The translations under genes and the position numbers were made by a program. Below are positions 25,446 to 35,597 of a stretch of 64,000 bases of DNA, in pieces (position 1 is the stretch's first letter; the number at the start of each line of letters is the position of its first letter). The notes under the pieces were generated by a model that had not been told where the DNA came from, did no database searches, and saw only the letters and a program-made list of their open reading frames with translations. Source of the DNA: Phocaeicola faecalis (lineage in GTDB: Bacteria > Bacteroidota > Bacteroidia > Bacteroidales > Bacteroidaceae); assembly GCF_021730445.1 (NCBI RefSeq), contig NZ_JADNRM010000003.1, positions 97,967-161,966 of the forward strand, given 5' to 3'.

Positions 25446-27905
25446 TCACTTCTGCAGTTTCAACTTACGCGAAGCCTCCAAATTCCCCGAAACAGCCTTC
25501 AACACAAGCGTCTGAGAATCGGCCGTCGCAACAAGAAACGAAGCAACACCAGCTTCAGCTTTTATTGTAGCCGGACCGCGCACCTCGCCGCCTTGTAATA
25601 CTTCCAGCCTTACTTCACGATTGTTCTCTCCAAAACAATCGGTACCATGCAAATCCTTCAAGTTGACATAAACAATCAGCAAGTCACAACACGAGGCAGG
25701 CACACCGCTTTCAAAATAAGTGATATCCATCGCCTCAACTGCACCCGGTGTGCGGACAACATGTTCGGCCACAGCTTTTCCATCCTTATATCCTATCGCT
25801 TTTAATTCACCCTGCTCCCACTTGACATTGAAGAACGTAAAGGGAGGAAAGTCGATATTCACAGCATTTCCGCCATCAGGACGCGATACATACTTTGCAG
25901 TAGACGGTTTGTTGTCAGGACGCTGACGTGCCACTACTCGCCCGTTTAACAACAGTTGCACTTCATCTACATTACCATATACTTGCAATGTATCCGAAGA
26001 ATCTTCCAGCCAATGGCTGTTGATAAAAACTTCGTATGCCATAGGTCCGGCAGGTGTAAAACTTCCTTTTTTTACCTGCGTACGGAAATAAAGCAGACCG
26101 AATTTAGGCAAACGGAACACATCAGCCAAACCACTGTAACAGATATTGTCGCAACATCCCCGATTATAGTCATACATACTCCACACTGCGCCACCAATCG
26201 TCCAAGGATAATAAGCACGATAACGGTTATGACTCCACTGGGCATTCCAAGCGTTTTGCGTCATTGCATGGTCACCGTCTCCACGAGTCACTCGAGTCGT
26301 GCTATAATGTCCACCAAATTCATAATCATAATATTCACGGATAAAGCCCGGTTTTCGGGTTGTATTGGGACGATTATATCCTTCCTCCCAATCATTATAG
26401 CATACATCGAAACCATCATATCCATAAGTATCGCCCGATGTATAACATTGGTCACCGGGAAATTCCTCATGAGCAGTCTGCACCGCTTGATCTTTCCAGT
26501 TTTTGGGAGGCCATGATTCATTAAGGGTTGTTTCCCACATAATGATAGAGGGATGGTTACGGTCACGGCGTATCAAATCACGAATATCCTTGTATGTATG
26601 ATCAATGAACCCCTGTGCCTTATTGAAGAATTGCCATCCGGGAATCGGTTCAATAACCAGCAAACCCAACTCACCACAAGCCTCCAGCACAGATGGGTCT
26701 TGCGGATAATGCCCCAAACGCACCGTATTAAAACCATTGTTACGTATCTGATACATATCGCGGTATTGCGCTTGGTCGGAAATGGCATTCCCCACATAAG
26801 GATACTCTTGATGCCGGTTGCTTCCTTCCAGTATCAGAGGCTTGCCATTAATGACAAACCCTTTCTCGCGCGTCATTTCAATACGGCGTATTCCGATACG
26901 CGTATTCTCACAATCGGTAACTTCCCGACCGTCCATCACCTCGGTACGCAATACATAGAGAGCAGGCGAGTCGGGATACCATAATTTAGGATTGTTCACT
27001 GCAAACTGCTGCGTATGATGCAGCGTAGTGCCGGCAGCCAAGACAAGCGGACTTTCCACCGAAGCCACTTTCTTGCCACATCCTCCTTTCTTCTTGCTCC
27101 ATTCATAAAGAGTATGCCGTATAGTCAGATGTTTTTGTATTCCGGTTTTATTACTTACCTGTGTTTTCACCTTTACCTCAGCTTCCTGCTCCGATACCCG
27201 GGGATAAGTGACAAAGACTCCTCCTCCGGCCACTTCGTCCGCCATAATAGGATGAGTAATATGCACAGGCTGTTTTACGATGAGATTCACATCGCGATAC
27301 AATCCTCCGTAGTAACAGAAATCAAGCGTCTCCAAAGGTTTGCCGGGAGGTATGAGCGGATTGTTCCGATTATCCAAACGCACCAATATTTCATTGGCGC
27401 GGTCGGCATGAAGCATTCCGGTAACATCCGCCACAAACGGAGTATAACCACCGGAATGCTGTGTCAAGTGTTGTCCGTTCACCCATACGTCTGCCAGATG
27501 CATCGCTCCTTCAAATTCCAGCCAAAGTTGCTTATCTATTTCTTTTCTACTGATATTTAACTGCTTACGATAATAGCATATCCCTTGCCACTGATGAAGT
27601 ACAACAAGCGGTTCCACAAAAGGAGTATGTGGCAAATTGACCTGCTCCCATTTTCCCATCGAAAGCTGATTGAGTTCCAGTTCCAAAGTGTCCGGATGTA
27701 CTGCCAAAGCCTGATTTTGTGCCTCTACATGTTGGATATTGAATTGTGAACTCCAATCAGAACCTTGATTCTTTATTTCAGTCAATTGTTGTTCCTTCTT
27801 CAAACGTTGGAACTCCCAATCAGCATTGATTTTTATGCTTTGTGCGCCAAGCGGTAAAGCAAACAATAAAACGAATGCGAAAGATGCAATATTCTTTTTG
27901 TTCAT
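25446..27905 (-). CDS. Glycoside hydrolase family 2 enzyme (exo-acting glycosidase)
   Basis: An 819-residue exported protein (signal 1-21). Domains follow the GH2 plan: sugar-binding jelly roll (about 25-215), immunoglobulin-like (about 220-335), TIM barrel (about 340-620) and C-terminal beta domains of the DUF4982/GH2_C5-like type. The catalytic acid/base candidate is E463 in NHPSIIMWETTLNES; the nucleophile candidate lies in GFIREYYDYEFGG. GH2 covers beta-galactosidases, beta-glucuronidases and beta-mannosidases; the sequence does not settle which. It is the last gene of the sigma-FecR-SusCD locus but has its own promoter block, nearly identical to that of the sigma gene. Confidence 0.88.
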   Translation of the reverse strand: MNKKNIASFAFVLLFALPLGAQSIKINADWEFQRLKKEQQLTEIKNQGSDWSSQFNIQHVEAQNQALAVHPDTLELELNQLSMGKWEQVNLPHTPFVEPLVVLHQWQGICYYRKQLNISRKEIDKQLWLEFEGAMHLADVWVNGQHLTQHSGGYTPFVADVTGMLHADRANEILVRLDNRNNPLIPPGKPLETLDFCYYGGLYRDVNLIVKQPVHITHPIMADEVAGGGVFVTYPRVSEQEAEVKVKTQVSNKTGIQKHLTIRHTLYEWSKKKGGCGKKVASVESPLVLAAGTTLHHTQQFAVNNPKLWYPDSPALYVLRTEVMDGREVTDCENTRIGIRRIEMTREKGFVINGKPLILEGSNRHQEYPYVGNAISDQAQYRDMYQIRNNGFNTVRLGHYPQDPSVLEACGELGLLVIEPIPGWQFFNKAQGFIDHTYKDIRDLIRRDRNHPSIIMWETTLNESWPPKNWKDQAVQTAHEEFPGDQCYTSGDTYGYDGFDVCYNDWEEGYNRPNTTRKPGFIREYYDYEFGGHYSTTRVTRGDGDHAMTQNAWNAQWSHNRYRAYYPWTIGGAVWSMYDYNRGCCDNICYSGLADVFRLPKFGLLYFRTQVKKGSFTPAGPMAYEVFINSHWLEDSSDTLQVYGNVDEVQLLLNGRVVARQRPDNKPSTAKYVSRPDGGNAVNIDFPPFTFFNVKWEQGELKAIGYKDGKAVAEHVVRTPGAVEAMDITYFESGVPASCCDLLIVYVNLKDLHGTDCFGENNREVRLEVLQGGEVRGPATIKAEAGVASFLVATADSQTLVLKAVSGNLEASRKLKLQK

Positions 27906-27941
27906 ATATATTTATATTAAGATGCCTTCCCAAAAATTAAA

Positions 27942-27994
27942 GCAATATTCAATTGAACAAAGTTAAATAGTTTCCCGCTTATTAAATATAGATT
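27942..27994 (-). promoter_or_regulatory. Promoter block of the GH2 gene, shared with the ECF sigma gene
   Basis: 53 bp matching 36214-36266 at 45 positions without gaps, including 20 consecutive identical bases (27975-27994). The -7 box TAACTTTG is at 27958-27965 on the minus strand, 53 bp before the start codon. No TTG at -33; the invariant 20-bp block lies there instead. Confidence 0.75.
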
Positions 27995-28071
27995 CATTAA
28001 AAAAAATGGTAAGTGGAGATTTACTAGTGAATAGTCTTTCAATAAACAAAACAGATTGATTTATAAACAGA

Positions 28072-28105
28072 GAGAGCATAGTGTCCTATCAAACACTACA
28101 CTCTC
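28072..28105 (-). terminator. Hairpin downstream of the phosphatase gene
   Basis: Arms 28072-28084 and 28093-28105 pair over 13 bp. Two mismatches on the plus strand become G-U wobbles on the minus strand, so it is directional. The following tract (TCTCTGTTTAT) is only moderately T-rich. Confidence 0.55.
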
Positions 28106-28113
28106 ACATTCTA

Positions 28114-29322
28114 TCATTTAGCCAAGTAAGTTTTTCCAAACAAGATATTTCCCTGTTTATCAACTACTTGTATTTTTAAGCCATCCTTAGCAATCTTACC
28201 TTTTAAAGCTGTTACACTCTCATTTACCAAAACTGGAAAATGAACTTTTTCCGATGGTTCATAATAATAATACCCCGGCTTGTTAATATGATAATGCCCT
28301 GATATCATTACATCTATTTTACCTCTATTCAAAATAGGTATAAACTTCTCTAATACTTCAGTTGGACCATGCCATATATCACCCTGCCAATCTACCGGAG
28401 GCATATGACCGATTACAATTTTATAAGGAGCTTGTTTAAAGTCATCAGATTCTATGACTTGTTCCAACCATTTAGCTTGTTCTGTCCGATAATTATCATA
28501 ATCAGTTATCCCACTATATTCAATATCAGAGTCCGGTTTATCTTCACCTGTATCAAGAAAGATAAAAAAAGCAGGCCCCTGACGCAGAGTAAAATATAAA
28601 TGCGGTTCTTTTACTGAAAAATAATTTTGGAAAGAAGTTGCAAAAACCCCTCTCGTTTCATGGTTACCACGAGCATAATACATTGGCTTTTCTTGAGCAA
28701 ATAATTCTATTGACTTATTCATAAAGCTATCAAATACTTGTTCTTCACTCTTGGATTGAGAAACCATATCCCCATTATAAATAACCATATCACTCTCTGT
28801 ATAATTTGCAGCATTCAATAATTCAGAAATATCATTTGTCCGACCATGAATATCATTTAGAACAGTAAAAGATATCTCTTTCTTATTACGGTTATTCGTA
28901 GTAAAGCATAACGGTTTCTTACTCCAAACATCTGTTGCAGCTATTCTTCCATAGATAACTTCTACTCCTTGGTGATCTAATATTTCCTGAGAATAAACCC
29001 TATAACGATAAGTTGTGCCAGGCTTTAAGTCTGAGATTTTTACGCTATGAATCAGACTTGTATTTTTCACTCCATTCTTAGAATCAAAATACCTACTTCT
29101 CTCCTTTTGATAAAAATTAGATCCATCATCTGGAGCCAGTTCTACCCAACCTATTGAAGGTTTATTAGACACCCAAACAATCGTAGTTTCCGTTTCTTTC
29201 AGATTCTGCAAATACGGACCATATTTAATCTCTACACGTTCTTGAGCAAATACTACCACCGCTCCAAAGCATATCAAAAGAATGCTTATCAAAAAGCGCT
29301 TGATTTTTTCCATTTCATTCAT
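28114..29322 (-). CDS. Exported metallophosphatase with fibronectin-like N-domain
   Basis: A 402-residue protein with a signal peptide (start at residue 1 or at the Met 4 codons on). The N-terminal domain (about 28-135) resembles the fibronectin-III-like domain of purple acid phosphatases (KYGPYLQN, TTIVWVS, LKPGTTYRYRV). The calcineurin-like domain has all metal motifs in order: NDIHGR, YNGDMV, RGNHE, IGHMPP and SGHYH. It should hydrolyse phosphomonoesters or diesters in the periplasm or at the surface. Lying 28 bp after susD, it is in the same operon, suggesting that the imported substrate is phosphorylated, or that phosphate is removed during breakdown. Confidence 0.88.
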   Translation of the reverse strand: MNEMEKIKRFLISILLICFGAVVVFAQERVEIKYGPYLQNLKETETTIVWVSNKPSIGWVELAPDDGSNFYQKERSRYFDSKNGVKNTSLIHSVKISDLKPGTTYRYRVYSQEILDHQGVEVIYGRIAATDVWSKKPLCFTTNNRNKKEISFTVLNDIHGRTNDISELLNAANYTESDMVIYNGDMVSQSKSEEQVFDSFMNKSIELFAQEKPMYYARGNHETRGVFATSFQNYFSVKEPHLYFTLRQGPAFFIFLDTGEDKPDSDIEYSGITDYDNYRTEQAKWLEQVIESDDFKQAPYKIVIGHMPPVDWQGDIWHGPTEVLEKFIPILNRGKIDVMISGHYHINKPGYYYYEPSEKVHFPVLVNESVTALKGKIAKDGLKIQVVDKQGNILFGKTYLAK

Positions 29323-29350
29323 ATTTAATATCTAAATCTTCATCTCGGTT

Positions 29351-31024
29351 TTAATAGCCTTCATTCTGTTTTAGGTTGGGATTCCGATCTAATTCCGTTT
29401 GTGTAAAAGGTAAGTATCGGTTATATGGCTCATACTTAAGTTGTTCCAGTTTACGGAACTTCTCATTCTCCGCTGTCGGTAATTCTACTACTGCCCTACG
29501 AGTAGGATCTGTTTCTTTCATATCCACTGTACCTGAAATACGATACAATGTCTGATTCATAATTGTTTCGGCCAAAGGCTTTCCTGTTGTATCCTTCCAG
29601 CGAAGCAAGTCTGCCCTACGTAAACCTTCTCCTGCCAACTCGATACAACGCTCCCTACGTACCAACTCCCGCAATTTATCTTGAGTATTATACTTGTTTC
29701 GATCCACTACAATATGCCCTCTCGTTGTTCTCAATTCATCTAATATATCAAAAACTTCTTCTGTATTCTCATTCTTTTCTACATTAATTTCCGCTATGGT
29801 CAACAAAACCTCGGCATAACGAAATAAAATAGGGCAAATAGCAGCATTACTTAATGAAGGAGAAAACTGAGTTGTTGGAAGAATATATTTGGCCCAAAGT
29901 AATCCTGTATGTGAAGCATTAGTAGCCGCATCCATAAAATCAGCATTTGCACTTTCACCTATTTTTTTATCTAATGTATTAAAAATGCGCTTCACCCCTG
30001 CAGGCGATGTAAAATCCATACCCGGATAAATCACGGTCTTATACAAACGTGGATCACGGTTATAAAATGGATGAACAGGATCATACCCCGAACCTTTTTC
30101 ATCAATAGTTTGTCCATTGTTCATTTCATACATATCTACAAAGTTCTGGGTAGGCACCCAAGAGGCCCATCCTCCATCTTGATTATTAAACATACGCACT
30201 GCATTATCGAAAGCATAAGTATCCTTTACATGTTGCATTGCACATATAATTTCATCAGAATCAACACCAGCTTCGCTGAACATTGTCAAGAAATCAGGGT
30301 CCAACTTATATAAATCTAAGTTCTGTATATCACGAGCAGCCTTCATAGCCTGATCTAGATCTCCCCAATACAAAGAAGCCCGCATTTTAATAGCTAAAGC
30401 AGTACCTTTAGCTATCCGACCTCGTTCTTCTGGCCTTTTATTCAAATCGGCTATGGCCACATCAAGTTCATCATAGACAAACTTCTTAACGTCATCTTCC
30501 GAACTTCTAGGTAACTGTGCGTCTTCCGCAAGTTCAGGAAGACCAGTTATTAATGGAATACCTCCATACCAAAAATTCATCTGAAAATAACGCCAGGCTC
30601 TAATCGTACGAACCTGCGCTACCAAATCTTTCTTTTTAGCTTCATCTGCAAAAAGCACTTGTCCTGCATTCTCCAAAACGAGATTACAACGGCGAATGGT
30701 TGTATAGCTATAATATCCTACAGTAGAAGTCGATGATGAAGAGCCGTTTGACACATTCTTATAAGAACTAGACCCAGTAAAACTATAGGATATGTCCGAC
30801 ATACAATCGGCAAAAAAAATGTCACTGGAACCTGTTGCCGGATTATTCCAATTTTCGTAGCAAGCCGTAACTGCATTTATTACATCAGCTTCTGTTTTCC
30901 AAAATGTTGCCGGAGATAATTGATCATTGGGAATCGTATCAAAGAAATCATTACATGCAGATAATCCTCCACATAAACAAACAGATACAATCAAATACTT
31001 TATCGTTTTCATAATATAATTCAT
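29351..31024 (-). CDS. SusD/RagB-family outer-membrane lipoprotein
   Basis: A 557-residue surface glycan-binding lipoprotein (signal ending LSAC; an alternative Met lies 4 codons in). The N-terminal SusD-like domain begins NDFFDTIPNDQLSPATFWKTEADV, and the C-terminal RagB-type domain carries RYAEVLLTIAEINVEKN and RRERCIELAGEGLRRADLLRW. It lids the SusC channel encoded 8 bp upstream. The glycan specificity cannot be read from sequence. Confidence 0.95.
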   Translation of the reverse strand: MNYIMKTIKYLIVSVCLCGGLSACNDFFDTIPNDQLSPATFWKTEADVINAVTACYENWNNPATGSSDIFFADCMSDISYSFTGSSSYKNVSNGSSSSTSTVGYYSYTTIRRCNLVLENAGQVLFADEAKKKDLVAQVRTIRAWRYFQMNFWYGGIPLITGLPELAEDAQLPRSSEDDVKKFVYDELDVAIADLNKRPEERGRIAKGTALAIKMRASLYWGDLDQAMKAARDIQNLDLYKLDPDFLTMFSEAGVDSDEIICAMQHVKDTYAFDNAVRMFNNQDGGWASWVPTQNFVDMYEMNNGQTIDEKGSGYDPVHPFYNRDPRLYKTVIYPGMDFTSPAGVKRIFNTLDKKIGESANADFMDAATNASHTGLLWAKYILPTTQFSPSLSNAAICPILFRYAEVLLTIAEINVEKNENTEEVFDILDELRTTRGHIVVDRNKYNTQDKLRELVRRERCIELAGEGLRRADLLRWKDTTGKPLAETIMNQTLYRISGTVDMKETDPTRRAVVELPTAENEKFRKLEQLKYEPYNRYLPFTQTELDRNPNLKQNEGY

Positions 31025-31031
31025 TTTTAGA

Positions 31032-34000
31032 TTAGAAAGTCAAATTAACACCCACTGAATGAGTTGCAATCTGTGGATAATGAGAGCCTCTTCCTGATGG
31101 AGCTTCAGGATCAACATCAACAGGGAGACTGTCAAAACAAAACAGGTTTTCACCTGAATAGTATACTTTTGCATTAGAAATGCCTAACCCTTTTAACCAA
31201 TTTTTAGGAAGTGTATATCCAAACTGCACATTCTTTATACGTAAATAATTAGCAGACTGCATCCAAAAGCTGGAATAATTAGAAGGGTCACTAGCAGATT
31301 TTCCACCTAATGCCACACGTGGGAAGGAACCATCAGGGTTTTCTGGTGACCAAGCATCTAACCATATAGTAGAAGGATGAGAATCATCACCATAAAATTC
31401 GCCAAACACTTCGCTAGTAAAGTAACGTTCTACTCCAGTAGCCCCTTGTAATAATACAGACAAATCGAAATTCTTCCAAGAAGTATTCAAATTCAATCCA
31501 AATGTAACCTTAGGCTGTTCTGCTCCTCCAACACGACGGTCATCTGCCGTCAGCTTTCCATTACCATCTGTATCTTTATAGCGAATATCTCCAGCTTTAA
31601 AAGCCTTTCCAAAGGGATTCCCATAAGTTTTTGTAAACTGATCAGCTTCTTCCTGACTTTGAAAAATACCGTCTGCCACATATCCATAAAAAGAATTATA
31701 CGCTTCTCCTACCCGATTGATATAGTAGCTTGAAATCTTATCTCCTCCAACTCCCAGATCTAAAACTTCATTATGATTAAATGCTACATTTCCAGATGCA
31801 TTAAAACGCCAATCTCCCCATTGTTTATGAAACGATGCTGTAACTTCAACTCCTCGATTTTCCATTTTCCCTACGTTATCTTTATAAGCCCCTAATCCAA
31901 AGGTAGCAGGAACAAGTACATCCATTATAATACCATCAGTCACACGGCTATAATATTCAATCGAGAAATCCAAGCAGGAAAATATACTAGTTTCAACAGC
32001 AATTCCCCAGTTAGTTGTAGTCTCCCAAGAAATAGACTCAATCTTTTGACTCGTTTGAGTTACTCCTGTATTGGTTATGCCACCAAATGGATACTTAGAT
32101 CCTATACTATAAGTCACCATCCAAGGATAAAAGTCCTCCAAAGCATCTTGATTTCCTAACTTTCCCCAAGAGCCACGTATTTTTAACGACTGCAACCAAT
32201 CTTGTGTGCCTTCCATAAAAGACTCTTCTGAAATCCTCCAAGCAGCAGAAACTGATGGGAAATATCCCCAACGGTTACTTTTGCTAAAACGAGAAGAGGC
32301 ATCCGCACGGAAATTAGCTTCGAACAAATATTTTCCAGCATAATCATAATTTATCCTGCCAAAATAAGACATCATAGCCAACTCCCGAGTAAATCCAGAA
32401 TTTTTCTGAGTAGCAACAGCACCTGCATTAATATCCGTCAAGTCGTTAGTAGGAAAACTTTCACGAGAAGCCCTTACCTCATCTTTGTTATATTTCTCTA
32501 TATGATATCCTAATAACCCTTTTATGCTATGCTTTCCAAATGTATGATCATAATTAGCCAATAAATCGAAGTTATAACGATTCCATTGATAAATTCGTTT
32601 ATCAACAGAGTTAGGTCCATGATATTTATTAGCATTATACTGAATGTCTTTCACATAATCTTTATAATCCTGAATATTAGAAACATAAGATCCTTGTGCT
32701 GTCAATTTTAAATCTGGAAGAATATCATAATCCAAAGCCAAAGTTCCTGTGAAATTCTGATTCTTACGAGTAACAACCTGATCTAAATCTAACCACGCAA
32801 TTGGATTACCATCTCCAATAGTTCCATATGTTCCATCTGCATTTTTATACGGAATCCAAGGAGCAATACGATTAGACTGACGAATTATCTGATCTGACCC
32901 CCCTCCTACATAAGAGTTGGTTGGATCATCATAGTCATTATGTATATATGCCATATTCGCTTTCAGGTCCAACTTATCGCTCATTTTCACATCCAAATTC
33001 ATACGGAAATTAAACTGTTCCCTGTTACTATTAACCATAATACCATTCTGATGCTGATACCCAATAGAAGTCATGTATTTTACATTGTCAGCTCCGCCAG
33101 AAAGATTTACATTATGCTTATGCATAAATCCATTTCCTTGAAAAGCCAAATCCTGCCAATCCGTATCAGGATGTCCATAAGGATCTGTCCCATTACGAAA
33201 CAATTGAATATCTTCCTCTGTAAATCGCGGAGATTTTCCATCCGATTCTAAGGCTTTATTATATAAGGTAGCTGCATCTGCCGAACTTACCCGATCAATC
33301 ATACCTGTAGCCTTTTGCCAACCAAAACTTCCACTATAAGCAATTGTCGGCTTTCCACTTTTACCTCTTTTTGTTGTTATCAAAATTACACCATTAGCTG
33401 CTTTTGACCCATAAATAGCTGCAGATGCAGCATCTTTTAATACAGAAATAGATTCAATATCATTGGGATCTATAGAATTCATCGTACCAGTTTCGATACC
33501 ATCTACCAAAATATAGGGGTCTGAATTATTCAGGGTTCCTGTACCTCTCACCCTAATTGTACCAGCATCTTGTCCCGGACGTCCTTGTCCTGAAGTAATG
33601 GTCATTCCCGGAACTGCCCCTTGAATAGCCGCCGTCACATTTGTAACAGGTCGTTCTGTCAATGCTTCACTGCCAACAGTAGCCACAGATCCTGTCAAAT
33701 TCAATTTTTTCTGAGAGCCATAACCTACCACTACCACTTCTTCCAATGTCTGTGTATCTTCTTTCAAGACTATTCTAAAGGAGTCTTTCCCTTTTGTAGC
33801 AACATTTTGCGTCAAATAGCCAATATACGTAACTAGCAATTCTCCATTGGTGTCTATCTCAAGACTAAACTGTCCGTCAATATCTGTAATTACACCATTC
33901 GTTTTTACATTCTTTTCAACTACATTTGCTCCGATGATAGGTTCGCCGACAGCATCCGTTACGACACCTGTCACCTTTTTCTTCTTTGAAGGAGTAGCTA

Positions 34001-34322
34001 TTTGTTTTTTCTCTATCAGATAAATTTTATTGTTCTTTATTTCATAAGCCACTTTTGTACCGGTCAATAACTTACCCAAGGCTTCCTCTAAATTACAATC
34101 CTTTACCTGGATAGAAACTAATCGGTTGACATCCACTACCTGGTCACTAAATACCAGTGCCATTCCTGTCTGACTCTTTATAGAAGACAAGACTTTCTCT
34201 ATTTTCTCATTCTTGAAATTTAAAGAAACTTTTTGTGACCACCCAGAGGCTGTAAAGCCAAATAAGAGAATACCCAACAGCAGTAACTTTTTCATTTTGT
34301 TTTTTGAGTTCATTTCATACAC
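31032..34322 (-). CDS. SusC/RagA-family TonB-dependent transporter with STN signalling domain
   Basis: A 1096-residue transporter. The true start may be a Met at residue 10 (MKKLLLLG), giving a normal signal peptide. After it come a secretin/TonB short N-terminal (STN) domain (about 35-105, KIEKVLSSIKSQTGMALVF), a carboxypeptidase-regulatory-like domain (about 115-200), the plug with SISVLKDAASAAIYGSKAANGVILITTKRG, and a beta-barrel ending in VGVNLTF. STN presence with an adjacent FecR and ECF sigma means substrate binding is likely signalled to the anti-sigma factor. It forms the import pair with the SusD protein. Confidence 0.96.
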   Translation of the reverse strand: MYEMNSKNKMKKLLLLGILLFGFTASGWSQKVSLNFKNEKIEKVLSSIKSQTGMALVFSDQVVDVNRLVSIQVKDCNLEEALGKLLTGTKVAYEIKNNKIYLIEKKQIATPSKKKKVTGVVTDAVGEPIIGANVVEKNVKTNGVITDIDGQFSLEIDTNGELLVTYIGYLTQNVATKGKDSFRIVLKEDTQTLEEVVVVGYGSQKKLNLTGSVATVGSEALTERPVTNVTAAIQGAVPGMTITSGQGRPGQDAGTIRVRGTGTLNNSDPYILVDGIETGTMNSIDPNDIESISVLKDAASAAIYGSKAANGVILITTKRGKSGKPTIAYSGSFGWQKATGMIDRVSSADAATLYNKALESDGKSPRFTEEDIQLFRNGTDPYGHPDTDWQDLAFQGNGFMHKHNVNLSGGADNVKYMTSIGYQHQNGIMVNSNREQFNFRMNLDVKMSDKLDLKANMAYIHNDYDDPTNSYVGGGSDQIIRQSNRIAPWIPYKNADGTYGTIGDGNPIAWLDLDQVVTRKNQNFTGTLALDYDILPDLKLTAQGSYVSNIQDYKDYVKDIQYNANKYHGPNSVDKRIYQWNRYNFDLLANYDHTFGKHSIKGLLGYHIEKYNKDEVRASRESFPTNDLTDINAGAVATQKNSGFTRELAMMSYFGRINYDYAGKYLFEANFRADASSRFSKSNRWGYFPSVSAAWRISEESFMEGTQDWLQSLKIRGSWGKLGNQDALEDFYPWMVTYSIGSKYPFGGITNTGVTQTSQKIESISWETTTNWGIAVETSIFSCLDFSIEYYSRVTDGIIMDVLVPATFGLGAYKDNVGKMENRGVEVTASFHKQWGDWRFNASGNVAFNHNEVLDLGVGGDKISSYYINRVGEAYNSFYGYVADGIFQSQEEADQFTKTYGNPFGKAFKAGDIRYKDTDGNGKLTADDRRVGGAEQPKVTFGLNLNTSWKNFDLSVLLQGATGVERYFTSEVFGEFYGDDSHPSTIWLDAWSPENPDGSFPRVALGGKSASDPSNYSSFWMQSANYLRIKNVQFGYTLPKNWLKGLGISNAKVYYSGENLFCFDSLPVDVDPEAPSGRGSHYPQIATHSVGVNLTF

Positions 34323-34458
34323 AGTATTAAATTATTATTTCATTATTACAAAAGGCCTTTCTGCATAGGCTAACACATCATCAAAAAATAGGTATGAGTC
34401 AAAATTCTCTTTTTTTCTTTAAAATCGCAAAAAGCCCATTCATAGTAAAAACGACAAT

Positions 34459-34517
34459 CGGTGATACCTCTGTTTTACCTTATTCATTATAATAAGTATA
34501 GAACAAAAATATCACCG
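34459..34517 (-). promoter_or_regulatory. Hairpin in the fecR-susC gap
   Basis: Outer arms CGGTGATA/TATCACCG (34459-34466, 34510-34517) enclose an inner CTTATT/AATAAG hairpin. The structure lies just after the fecR stop and about 140 bp before susC; it could be a terminator or attenuator controlling readthrough. No other gene lies in this 216-bp gap. Confidence 0.5.
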
Positions 34518-34538
34518 ACTGATTTTATAATAACAACT

Positions 34539-35534
34539 TTATTCCTTTTCGGTTATCTCAAATATGCCTTTTCCAGTTTCGTTGAAAGAGATATGCGATA
34601 CTGCTTCCAAATCATTTAAGACATCCACTACATTTACTTTATTAGTGGATAAAGTAAACCTATGATCCAGCAATGACGAATCAGGTACAATAAAATGTAC
34701 ATCGTACTGTCGTTCCAATACCTTGACTATCTCTTTCAAAGGGGTCAAATAGAAGTTCAAACCTTTGGAGCGCCATGAGGTTATCTGTTCCATATTCTCA
34801 GGACGAGAAATTTGACAAACACCCGACCGACGGTTATACTCGGCACTTTCCCCCGGATGCAATGGATACTCCTTACCTTTGGTATCTTTCAGCAGCACGC
34901 CCCCTTCATCCAGTGTCACCCACAGATTCGATTCTGCCGTATAAGCCTTAACATTAAATTTTGTGCCGGTCACCTTTACATTAATATCTCCCAAATCGAC
35001 TACAAACGGACAATCCTTCTCTTTGGCCACCTCAAAATATCCTTCTCCCCACAACTCCACTGTGCGAGTGAATATACCAAACTTTTTGGGATACTTCAGC
35101 CGGGTATCCGAGTTTAATTGAACAATCGTTCCGTCTTGCAACACGACACGCATCTGCTCACCACAGGGTACGACCAATTCTGCATATTCGGTCTCAGAAA
35201 AAAGGCCAACCTTATCTGCCAAAAAACAAACTGAACCGCAAAGAAATATAAAGGGAATCAATACAGCGGCAGCCCACCAACGACGATAGGAATTAACCCG
35301 ACGCCGGGATTTTATTTGTTGCAGGAAACGCTGCTTCATCTTTTCCTCCGGTATGGCATGAGGTACCCAATTCTCTACCTCACCCTCCGTCAAGGACAAC
35401 ATTTCCCCATCCATTCGTTTCGATAAATAATCATGTCCCTCTTCGGTGGCAAACCACTCCGAAACCTGTCTCGCATCTTCTGCAGATGCCTTATTATTCA
35501 GAACTTTATCTATTACAGCATCATCTATTTTCAT
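34539..35534 (-). CDS. FecR-family anti-sigma factor
   Basis: A 331-residue inner-membrane protein. The cytoplasmic N-terminal part (1-85) binds sigma; one membrane helix follows (about 86-107, WWAAAVLIPFIFLCGSVCFLA). The periplasmic FecR domain (about 120-215) has VVPCGEQMRVVLQDGTIVQLNSDTRLKYP and GEGYFEVAKEKDCPFVV. The DUF4974-type C-terminal domain has LNFYLTPLKEIVKVLERQYDVHF. It should receive the signal from the STN domain of the neighbouring SusC and release the sigma factor encoded 63 bp upstream. Confidence 0.94.
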   Translation of the reverse strand: MKIDDAVIDKVLNNKASAEDARQVSEWFATEEGHDYLSKRMDGEMLSLTEGEVENWVPHAIPEEKMKQRFLQQIKSRRRVNSYRRWWAAAVLIPFIFLCGSVCFLADKVGLFSETEYAELVVPCGEQMRVVLQDGTIVQLNSDTRLKYPKKFGIFTRTVELWGEGYFEVAKEKDCPFVVDLGDINVKVTGTKFNVKAYTAESNLWVTLDEGGVLLKDTKGKEYPLHPGESAEYNRRSGVCQISRPENMEQITSWRSKGLNFYLTPLKEIVKVLERQYDVHFIVPDSSLLDHRFTLSTNKVNVVDVLNDLEAVSHISFNETGKGIFEITEKE

Positions 35535-35597
35535 CTTTTTGCCTGTTTTTCGCTAATTAATAAAACACTTCACCCCGATAAAGGTATGAGTCTGTCT

